This document shows positions 1-8,151 of a stretch of 64,000 nucleotides of DNA, in pieces; position 1 is the stretch's first letter; each line of letters starts with the position of its first letter. Source of the DNA: Globisporangium splendens (lineage: Eukaryota; Oomycota; Peronosporomycetes; Pythiales; Pythiaceae); the NCBI GenBank assembly GCA_006386115.1, contig VFIW01000029.1:1-64000 (forward strand). Direction: 5' to 3'. A model generated the notes under the pieces. It was given only the letters and a program-made list of their open reading frames with translations. It searched no databases and was not told the DNA's origin. A program made the position numbers and the translations under genes.

Positions 1-208
1 TGTGTGTGTGTGTGTGTGTGTTGCGTATGCATGCGTGCGGGTTGTGTCTGACTGCAGTGTGCGTGTGTGTGTGTGTGTGTGTGTGCGGTGGCGAGCGCGA
101 GAAAAGAAAAGAGAAGAAAGAAAAGAAAAAGAGTAGACAGCACTCGGACTTCCCCGGTGGTCACCCACCCGAGTACTACCCGAGCTTGAGGCTGCTTAAC
201 TTCGCAGA
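1..208. repeat. 5S/tRNA-Ala array, partial unit at window start
   Basis: The window opens in the convergent side of an array unit: a (GT)n tract (1-20), a unique bridge, a second (GT)n tract (about 60-85) and a GAAAA-rich tract (about 100-132), followed by the 3' part of a minus-strand 5S gene. The matching tRNA-Ala lies outside the window. Confidence 0.9.
133..208 (-). pseudogene. 5S rRNA gene 1, 3' part (positions 43-118)
   Basis: The reverse strand reads as the 3' two thirds of a 5S rRNA, with GAAGTTAAGC (box A) and the GGGTGGGTGACC region. The gene is interrupted at 208/209 by SINE 1. Its 5' part lies at 4692-4749, beyond SINE 1 and LINE A1. The fragment keeps all three internal promoter boxes but lacks the 5' arm of helix I. 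Confidence 0.92.
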
Positions 209-507
209 GATTTAAGCCACCAGGACCCGCCACGCCACCCGGAGGTGATGTGGAAGTACAAGTGACTTTGTAACTTAACCCGCGCAGGCCGGGTCCTGTA
301 CCCCTCATTACACTACGGGGCCTTTTTGGCAACGGGGCCTCCCCCACGATGAAGGGCCAGGACACTTATTCAGCGCCCCAGTTGCTCGTCCGCTTAACTG
401 CCTGTCTCCGGTCACACCCGGCTGACGGGTTGGCATCGACGGGAATCGATCCAGTGACCTCCCGGTCCCCAAGCCAGTGTTTGACCACTGACCCAAATGG
501 GATCGGT
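209..507 (-). mobile_element. tRNA-derived SINE, copy 1, in 5S site
   Basis: This is a ~299-bp element on the minus strand. Its 5' end (right side, about 430-507) is tRNA-like, with a box A-like TGGTCAGTGGTC and a box B-like GGATCGATTCC. The anticodon arm does not fold well, so it is not a working tRNA. The body is GC-rich with GGGGCC repeats, and the 3' end reads GGTGGCTTAAATC with no poly(A). It is flanked by TGCTTAACTTCGCAGA at 193-208 and 508-523. The right-hand repeat is at the same time the left repeat of LINE A1. No ORF is present; mobilisation must depend on a LINE. Confidence 0.8.
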
Positions 508-523
508 TGCTTAACTTCGCAGA

Positions 524-1080
524 TAAACAAGTTACATTACACTCTTAGGGGGTGCTTTCCTATTCTCCGCTACCTATACTTATGTGTGGAATATGCAAAT
601 ATGCACTTTTTCTGTGAGGTCCACTATTCGGTTAAGCGAGTATAGTGAAATCAAGTCAAAATGCAAAACCGGTATGACCAGGTTGGACAGTTGCGCCTTG
701 AGTTCTTGGGTGTATGGTGGTGCAGTGGTATGTACCTGGCTTGGGATCCCGGAGGTCGCTGGATCGATTCCGGGTGGGAGCAAAATTTGGGAAAGTCGAA
801 AAAACCGAAAGTTGTGTAGCTTGGGGTAAATGTCGTGTGTAAGCGCTTCTTGGGACTCGAGACATAATCAAGGAACTGGCATATTCCGCTCTACCTTTGG
901 GTAAGTCTCAATAGAGTCAGGCTTGGGGTTTGACGGGTGGAACTTGCCACCACCCATGTATAACTCTGCATGAGCCGTTCCAAGGAGCCGGATGGGATTA
1001 TTCTCTGTGCACGCACGTTCCCGGTTGGCATTCACAGCTTGGTGTAGGCTTCTTCAAATCTTGTCTTCACAACCACTGTA
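524..1080 (-). other. LINE A1 3' UTR with antisense tRNA-like module
   Basis: 557 bp of non-coding sequence between the ORF2 stop and the element's 3' end. On the plus strand, opposite to the LINE, about 712-780 reads as a degenerate tRNA: box A-like GGTGCAGTGGTATGTACC and box B-like GGTCGCTGGATCGATTCC. It resembles the head of the 5S-site SINE, roughly 80% by eye. The extreme 3' end carries no poly(A). Confidence 0.7.
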
Positions 1081-4000
1081 TCAATTAGCACCTTCTTCAA
1101 AGTCATTCGACTCTGTCGTGCTGGTGTCAAAGCCAGCGTCTTGTATCAGCCTCTTTAGCTGACGCAAGGCTAGAGCCGAGTGTCTTTGGCTTTTGACGTG
1201 TAGCTCGTGCTTGTACGCCTGGATGTGGAGCTGGAGAAGCGCTTGTATCCTGGCTTGTGTCTCAACTGAGTTGGGGACTTGGCCGTGGAATCGGATGTCA
1301 TTGCGGTGCATCCATATGCAGCGGGTCACAATGGCTCGCACAAAGTTGAGCACCACAAAGAGGGTGTAGCCGTATTTTTCCTTGGCTTGTGGGGTAGGCT
1401 GGAGACTGGAGAAGTACACGAGGGTTCCCCACGAGAGGTCGCTTGCAAAAGCTCTTTGGAGAGGCTGTAGAAACGGGTCCCATAACCGCGAGGCAAAGGG
1501 ACAAAGCCAGAAGAGGTGCTGAGGGGTCTCGAGGTCTTCACAGTCAAAATGGCAAGTTGTCTTGGCATCTTGGAGGTGCTGGAATCGATAGCCTAGGTGC
1601 AAGGCGTTGTGTTGAAGCCGGTAGAGAAAATCGGCGTAGACTGGGAGGAGGTGTTTGTTCAACTTTAGATCGCGTTTCCAGAAGTCATACCCAGGAGCTT
1701 CCGAGACTCCCAACCGCTGCAACGGCAACGCAGGGGGCTTGGGACACTTGAGCACGTTCCGGATCTTGGCAACCGTGAGGTCTTCTAGGGGGTGCTCTCC
1801 AATGACCCAGTTATGGAAAGCACTTGCAAAGGCTTGACTTGGACGAGGACCGTGGGGTGGGTCACGGAGTACTCGAAGCGCAATATCACAGTCCACGAGG
1901 AAGTTCCTGCAATAGCGTGTGTTGTATGCTCTTGAGTCTCCTGGTTGTTGGATCGCTGTGGCGAGTGCCGCCGGTGTTGGCGTACTACCACAGAGACCGT
2001 ATATGTCTTCTGCCGTGTAGAGCTGGAGCTGGGCGAGTCTCTGCACGAGTGCCGAGGGTCTTGTAGCTAATGTGCGGTCTTGGCTTCCATGTCGTAGTGT
2101 GGCATTGTGCAATAGCGGCATCGACAGTAAGTCGAATTGGCTTGCGCTGACTGGCATCTTGGGTCTCAACTTCGTGTGCCAGACAAACAGCACCTGGTGC
2201 CAGAAGCTGTTGAGAGCGGACCAGCGGTTTTCACGCCGAGTGCTGGCGTGGTTGGGGCTGGTAGTTACTGGGGCGTACAGGATATCGAGGGGTCGGCCCC
2301 ATGGAGTCATAGCCTGCTGAAAGACTTCAACAACAGGGGACACCCAACTGGGAAGCGAGTGATGGCACTCTCGCACACTGTTAACCACACGTACAAGTGC
2401 ATGTACTTGTAGCGCGTTCACAGAGTCTTCTATCTGTGTGAGACCGAGACCTCCTTGGGATCTTGGAGTGTACCACCAGTCTGTGGCCAGGATAGCTGAC
2501 AGTCGGGAGCTGGAAGTGCTGGAGTCACTCAAGAAAGTCGCGATGACACCCTTGATTTGATCTTGAAAACCGGATTGCGGGATATGACACACACTGGCTG
2601 TGTACCAGAGCGTGGGCAGCACAATTTGCTGGAGCAACGCCACTCGGCCGTTCAGAGTCCTTGCGCGGTGCTTCCATACTGCACAACGGAGCTGGATACT
2701 GGCAATGAGGTGGTGCAGCCGATCTGTATTAGAGAGGCGCGGTCCATAACGAATACCGAGAAGCTTGGCTTCACCAGTATTGTCAATGACTTGCACACCG
2801 AGTTGCTGCAGCTGGGTCTGGAGTTCTTGATCTTCATCTGTCCATTCTCGAAAAGGTAGTATGACAGTCTTGTGCGTGTTGAGCTTCATCCCGGCTGCCG
2901 AGCAAAACAATTGGACACGTTGTAGAAACTGGGGTGCAAGAGAGAGATCACTGAGGAGCCCTGTGCAATCATCTGCAAAGCTGATAATTGTGTGGGGTTC
3001 GTCGGAGTGTGGCAACTTGAGACCGTGGGGGTTGAACTGGACTCGGAGGTAGTTCAACAGCGGTTCAATGTAGAGCACAAATAACGCTGGCGAGAGTGGA
3101 TCACCTTGCCGAACTCCTGCTCCCAGTGCGAAATGGGGAAGTGGAGCGCCATTGAAGAGAATCGATACGATCGTGCTTCGAATCATCACTCGGATCCATT
3201 CCCGGAAATTGGGACCAAACCCAAAGTGCCTCAGTGTCATCTCGAGTGCATCCCACACAACACTGTCAAAGGCTTTGGCAAAGTCGAGTAGGAGTGCACC
3301 TGCCATTTCTTGGCATCGTTGGAACAGATGCTGGAGAGCTTGGAACCGGAGATGCGCGTTACGAATGTCACGTCCTGGGACGAAGCCGTATTGATCCGTG
3401 TGGAGCAACTTGGGCAAAATTGACTGTAACCTCTTCGACAGGATTTTCGGTCCGAGCTTGGCATCGATGTTCAATAGCGTGATCGGCCGATAGTTACTGG
3501 GAACACGTCGGTCACCACTCTTGTATAGGAGCGAGATCTGTCCTCTTCTCTGGAACTTGGTCATCTTACCGAGTTGGAATTGAGACGAGTACACCACTTC
3601 GAGTATCTTGCTCCAAAGCTGAATGTCCACGTTGTAGTACGCAAGCGGGAGACCGTCTGGACCTGGGGACTTGTTGGCTGTGGTGTGCTTCAGCGCATAG
3701 TAGAAGTCGCTCGCAGTGAACGGACTATCTAGCATGCGCTGGTCTTCTGTAGTAAGTCTGGTCTTGGTGTGCTGGAGGATTCTCGACAGCTTGAGTGGGT
3801 TCCACTTTGGCTTGGGATGAGAGTACTCACGAGACGGCGAACAATAGACACCACTCCAATACCGGTTGAATTTTTCGCACATAGAGTGCAAGTCTTCTGC
3901 CGATTGCACTGGGATGGTCGTCTTGTGCAGGAGCATTGGGGGTCGGAAGAAATACTTGGTGCACTTTTCGGACTGGTACAGGTCGGAGGCAAATTTTTGC

Positions 4001-4691
4001 TTGGACTTGTGGTGGTCTTCTTCTTCAATTTGGGCTCGCAATTTTTGTTGGAGCGAACTCAGGGTTGCTGAGACTTCTTCAGACGGACTGAGATGCTCGA
4101 GGTGTTGCAGCTGATTGATGCGCACGTGCAGGTCTTCTTTCTCGACTTGTCGCTTGTTCTTCTTGTCGTTGAAAAGCTGGCGTAGGTAAATACAGTCTTG
4201 GCGCTTGTGCTCGTCGAGCAGATGTCCTGGGTTGTATGTCGATGCAATGGTCGGGTCAATTGATTCCGCCAGTTTTATCAGGGACAACTTCAGATATTCT
4301 TGGGCTTCGGGAAGTTCGATGACCCAGCTTGGACATCGCCACGGTGCTCTTGTTCTTGGCTTGAATAGTTCGGAACCGAGGGTGAACTCGATCCCGCAGT
4401 GGTCGGCTTTGTTGGGCTGGTGCTTCCAGTCGTGCTTGAGTTGTTTGAGCTGCCGGTTGAATATATCGGAACTCAATAGGACGAAGTCGATGCGAGCACT
4501 TCGGTTGGGGCTTGTAAACTCGCGAACATGGGGGTTCTGCAGGCGCCATGCATCAAAGAGATTCAGAGCCTGCATCCACTCCAGGAGTTCTTGACGGCCC
4601 TCGCGGCGGGCTCGGTTGTTGGTCTGGGCTTGGTCGAGTTGGGTCGAGAAGACTGTGTTGAAGTCTCCGAGAGCCAAATGTATGGCATTGT
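1081..4691 (-). pseudogene. LINE A1 ORF2, 5'-truncated endonuclease/reverse transcriptase
   Basis: The reading frame is open for about 1200 codons from the 5' truncation to its stop. It keeps the second half of the AP-type endonuclease (LGDFN; IDFVLLSS; DHCGIEF) and the complete reverse transcriptase. RT motifs include SNYRPITLLN, LLLDFAKAFDS, GVRQGDPLSPALF and the catalytic FADDC. It also keeps the C-terminal cysteine/histidine finger CHFDCEDLETPQHLFWLC. The first ~147 residues, with the endonuclease catalytic glutamate, are missing, so this copy cannot be autonomous. The protein is otherwise nearly identical to A2 and A3, which points to recent spread. No start codon of its own is expected. 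Confidence 0.93.
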
Positions 4692-4749
4692 TGCTTAACT
4701 TCGCAGAGCGAACGGGATACGGTGTTCTCAGCCTAAGATGGCCGTCTAC
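4692..4749 (-). pseudogene. 5S rRNA gene 1, 5' part (positions 1-58)
   Basis: Runs from GTAGACGGCC (helix I 5' arm) to the target-site repeat. It complements the fragment at 133-208; the 16-bp TSD is present in both. Together they give 118 nt, with helix I pairing GTAGACGGC to GCTGTCTAC. Confidence 0.92.
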
Positions 4750-5011
4750 ATCATATCACATATTTATATACTACTCATGCATCAAACCCTAGCTGCACAC
4801 TCATTTCTTTGCTTCGAGGTAGAGTGGATATTGGTATATTGGTGTCGCGCAGTGGCATCGTGCGTGGTTCGTGGCGCGCATGGTGTGATAGATGGGGTTG
4901 TGGGTGTCAGAGGTGGGGTGTGAGTGGCTCGTTGATGGCGTATGTGTTGTAGGGAGCGATATGGTGTGTGTGCGAGTTTGTTATTGTGTGTGTGTATATA
5001 GTGGGTGTGAT

Positions 5012-5084
5012 GGGGATGTAGCTCAAATGGTAGAGCGCTCGCTTAGCATGCGAGAGGTACTGGGATCGATACCCAGCTTCTCCA
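5012..5084 (+). tRNA. tRNA-Ala(AGC), canonical copy
   Basis: A 73-nt cloverleaf. The acceptor is GGGGATG/CTTCTCC with the G3:U70 wobble that marks tRNA-Ala, one T6-T67 mismatch, and discriminator A73. The D stem is GCTC/GAGC, the anticodon stem CTCGC/GCGAG with loop TTAGCAT (anticodon AGC), the variable loop AGGTA, and the T stem CTGGG/CCCAG with loop ATCGATA. Position 54 is A rather than T. There is no encoded CCA. The first run of five T's downstream is about 100 nt away. Confidence 0.96.
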
Positions 5085-5495
5085 AATGGTTCTGTTACTG
5101 TGATATGATCGTCATCAACAGCACTTTCCCAAATGTGCACTTCGCAGTCTCACCTGTGAATTCGTTGACATTGAGTAACAATTTTTTTGCTGCACCCCTT
5201 GCCTCTCCTCCTTTGCTCGGCTGCAAGCCTCCTGTTCTTGTACATTATGCGTCGCTATATCCACACACGCACTCATGTCGTCAAGAAGGCGCGTGAACGT
5301 GAATACGCTTTCTGTGCGCCAATTCGCTTGTGGTACTGCCAAATATCTCGTGCGAATATGCAGTGCATGTGTGTGTGTGTGTGTGTTGCGTATGCATGCG
5401 TGCGGGTTGTGTCTGACTGCAGTGTGCGTGTGTGTGTGTGTGTGTGTGCGGTGGCGAGCGCGAGAAAAGAAAAGAAAGAAAAGAAAAGAAAAAGA

Positions 5496-5571
5496 GTAGA
5501 CAGCACTCGGACTTCCCCGGTGGTCACCCACCCGAGTACTACCCGAGCTTGAGGCTGCTTAACTTCGCAGA
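5496..5571 (-). pseudogene. 5S rRNA gene 2, 3' part
   Basis: Positions 43-118 of 5S, cut at the standard site by LINE A2. The 5' part is at 21317-21374. Confidence 0.92.
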
Positions 5572-5902
5572 TAAACAAGTTACATTACACTCTTAAGGGG
5601 TGCTTTCCTATTCTCCGCTACCTATACTTATGTGTGGAATATGCAAATGTGCACTTTTTCTGTGAGGGCCACTATTCGGTTAAGCGAGTATAGTGAAATC
5701 AAGTCAAAATGCAAAACCGGTATGACCAGGTTGGACAGTTGCGCCTTGAGTTCTTGGGTGTGTGGTGGTGCAGTGGTATGTACCTGGCTTGGGATCCCGG
5801 AGGTCGCTGGATCGATTCCGGGTGGGATCAAAATTTGGGAAAGTCGAAAAAACCGAAAGTTGTGTAGCTTGGGGTAAATGTCGTGTGTAAGCGCTTCTTG
5901 GG
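5572..5902 (-). other. LINE A2 3' UTR, distal part, with antisense tRNA-like module
   Basis: This is the element's 3'-terminal 331 bp, up to the Gypsy TSD (5898-5902). It contains the plus-strand tRNA-like module at about 5761-5827. The rest of the 3' UTR resumes at 14659 and runs to 14884. Confidence 0.85.
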
Positions 5903-6450
5903 TGTAACCGGACACTTCCGAGTTACGCAGCACGGTACGTGTGTGAGGAAGCGTGTGCACGACTTCTCTCAAGGACTCTGTTCCAAGAGCTGTTGCCTTC
6001 TTCCTGCAGTGCAACGATCGGTCACCTATAGATCTCTATAGAGTAACCGTCAATAACTAAAGACTTAGTCAGAGGTAAAAATGGAACTGTTTATTTGTTG
6101 GGGGTTGCCCTTTGCAGGATACCCTGAGTTATCTTTAGTTCACTATCTAGCATAGTGAACCTCCGCTTATTTCAATGTGGACATAAGTGAATGGCTCTGA
6201 ATTGCCGTGTTATTCAATTGGTCTAAAAGCATATAGTTTTAGCCTATGAGAGTCGTGTCTGTGACCGGCCTCTAATCAGAGTAGCTTGGCTACCTTTGTG
6301 GTTCGAGTAAGTGCGGTGAACCTAATGGATCGGCTGCTTTGGTGTTTCTCGTAGCTAAGTACGGAAACTTTAGTTGCATGCGGACTTAGTCCAATGCCAA
6401 CAGATTGAGCTAAGTTGCTGCGGTGCAACTTAGCGTGTGACCCCGTTACA
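5903..6450 (-). repeat. Gypsy 3' LTR
   Basis: A 548-bp terminal repeat, TGTAACCGG...CCGTTACA on the plus strand; its inverted ends TGTAAC/GTTACA are perfect. It pairs with 14107-14653. Confidence 0.96.
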
Positions 6451-6463
6451 CCACCCCCCACCT
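6451..6463 (-). other. Gypsy polypurine tract
   Basis: On the minus strand AGGTGGGGGGTGG lies directly upstream of the 3' LTR, the expected place for the plus-strand DNA primer. Confidence 0.85.
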
Positions 6464-6615
6464 AAAGTGCGAAACACGGGAGTGGTTTCGAAAGAGTGGT
6501 GGCCACGCTACGACGCACGAAGTCGTGGTCAGTATTCTTCGGGAGAGGCACTGCGAACACGCGTGCAAATCTCTCCGAAAAGCATCGCAACATCACAAGT
6601 GTGAACGCACACGTG

Positions 6616-8151
6616 ATGGCGACGAACAAATCGGTGCGCGAAAAGATCGCCCGAAGCGCGAGCGGTCCTGCAGAAGGACTCGTTCAAAGACTGCAGAAGC
6701 TCGGCGCTGAGAAGCGCGAGGCGGCAAGCGCAAAACAACGCGCTGCCGCTGCGGTCACGTCTGCCACGGAAGACGTGAGCATGAGCGACGACGAGTCGGC
6801 TCAATCGAAGACTGCTCCTGACGGTGTCAGTGAGCTGCAATTTGGCGATCTCCCTGCCATCAAGCCGATGAGCAGGGCAAGCGACGCCGATGACGACACG
6901 GCAGTCGACTACCAAGAGTACTCACCCGAGGAAGGGGAGGAAGAGGAAGGCATCACCGTGAGGCGCGACTCCATCGACGAGTGGGTCGAGTATGAGGAGC
7001 TGCGTTACGGGAGCGGTAGCCCCGAACTGCACGAGTTGGAGCGAAATCCCTCGGCAGACGTCTCGATTTATCGGACGGAGGAAGAGAATGACGTCGCAAA
7101 GACTGTCAATGAAAGGGAGAAGGAGGAGGTCATCATTACCAACAATGAGACCGGACTGGAACCACCACCAAAAGGTTCCGTCCATTTTTCGCTTCCCGTT
7201 ATGCCGCCGCCAAAGGAATGGCCGACAGCGAAAACCCCGGCAAATTTACTTGCACGGGCGCGGGTTCCACTCGAGAGGTATTACTCCGAGTTCGCACGAT
7301 GGCGCGAAGCCGATCTGCGAGGACGTGATGGGGCACTGCGCGTGCACCCGATCCCGGTTATCCTTTACGAAGGTGAGACCGAGGATCAATACGAAACCGC
7401 GTTCTTGGCATCAAGAACTGGTGTGAAACGCTTTGGGGCTGCGCGTACATTGGCCACCGATCCTGGGGCACAACGTAGCCAGCGCATGCAATTCGCTGTG
7501 CAGCGCGTACAAAAGTATCGCGAAGCAACAAAGAGTGATGACCGTGCTCGCACGAGTCTCGGTATTAACAAGCGACAGATGGACGAGTCTCACTCACCAT
7601 CAACGCACGCTCAAAAGCGGCGACCATGTCGGGAACGTCCTCGAGGAGGCGCTCAGCAGGCTCCCATGTGCTCTGCGACAAATCGTATCCACGCCACTTC
7701 ACAAGGTAGTGGGTGTTCCCCTTGCGCCGCTGCACACGCAGCAGACGCTCGACATGGTAGTGGCGCTGTCCCTGCTTATCAATCAGCGGGACCGGTGGCA
7801 CCCTACCGCGCTTCAGCATCGGTGGTTGCACCAGATGCGATGGTTCAGATGGTTCACGCGAACGCATCGTCTTTGGGGGTGCTACAGCAAGACGTCCGTG
7901 CCCTTCGCCAGCAATATCTGGACGAGACCTCGCTGTTAAAGCAGAGGGTGACGGCGCTTGAGACGGAGCTGAAGGAAGCTCGTCAGATGCTGGAGGAGTA
8001 CCATGTCCGCGGGAAGAACTTCCACGCGAGGTACGCTCCGCGAGTGAAGACGCTTTTGGAGAGGCACAACGCGCTCGTGTCTCGATGGGCGGCGTCTGAG
8101 CCCCCTGATGAGACCGACGTGCTCCCGCACTGGGATAAGAATCCGCAGTAA
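6616..8151 (+). CDS. Antisense ORF of the Gypsy element, unknown function
   Basis: This 511-codon ORF starts at the first ATG (6616); the frame is open back to a GTG at 6496. It runs opposite to gag-pol. Its last ~195 codons overlap the 3' end of pol (7565-8151), which encodes the integrase-chromodomain linker and the chromodomain. The product has an acidic stretch (EEGEEEEG), a basic middle, and a C-terminal segment (about residues 420-500) rich in heptad-like leucines that should form a coiled coil (LLKQRVTALETELKEARQML). I recognise no catalytic motif. The first ~950 bp lie outside pol and have no other coding explanation. It could be an accessory protein translated from an antisense transcript, a captured host fragment, or a chance ORF over the overlap. 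Conservation in related elements would decide. Confidence 0.55.
   Translation: MATNKSVREKIARSASGPAEGLVQRLQKLGAEKREAASAKQRAAAAVTSATEDVSMSDDESAQSKTAPDGVSELQFGDLPAIKPMSRASDADDDTAVDYQEYSPEEGEEEEGITVRRDSIDEWVEYEELRYGSGSPELHELERNPSADVSIYRTEEENDVAKTVNEREKEEVIITNNETGLEPPPKGSVHFSLPVMPPPKEWPTAKTPANLLARARVPLERYYSEFARWREADLRGRDGALRVHPIPVILYEGETEDQYETAFLASRTGVKRFGAARTLATDPGAQRSQRMQFAVQRVQKYREATKSDDRARTSLGINKRQMDESHSPSTHAQKRRPCRERPRGGAQQAPMCSATNRIHATSQGSGCSPCAAAHAADARHGSGAVPAYQSAGPVAPYRASASVVAPDAMVQMVHANASSLGVLQQDVRALRQQYLDETSLLKQRVTALETELKEARQMLEEYHVRGKNFHARYAPRVKTLLERHNALVSRWAASEPPDETDVLPHWDKNPQ

Larger units (their letters stand above)
524..4691 (-). mobile_element. LINE A1, 5'-truncated, inserted in 5S rRNA gene
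   Basis: This 4.17-kb copy has its 3' end at 524 (plus strand taaacaagttacattacac), directly against a 5S target repeat (508-523), and its truncated 5' end at 4691, followed by the second repeat (4692-4707). Compared with LINE A3 it lacks ORF1, the 5' UTR and the first ~147 residues of ORF2. It lies in the same transcriptional direction as 5S. Because its left repeat is shared with SINE 1, two insertions have stacked at one site. Confidence 0.95.
4692..5571. repeat. 5S/tRNA-Ala array unit between LINE A1 and LINE A2
   Basis: One complete unit: the 5S 5' part, a ~262-bp divergent spacer (4750-5011, TATA-like motifs near both ends), tRNA-Ala, a ~285-bp 3' flank, (GT)n tracts near 5369-5390 and 5425-5448, a GAAAA tract, and the 3' part of the next 5S gene. 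The small ORFs crossing it run over RNA genes and microsatellites and are not genes. Confidence 0.9.

Noticed and set aside
425..507. SINE head considered as a functional tRNA (Pro-like loop CTTGGGG)
   Set aside because: The anticodon stem has mismatches and no proper acceptor stem closes the molecule; only boxes A and B are retained.
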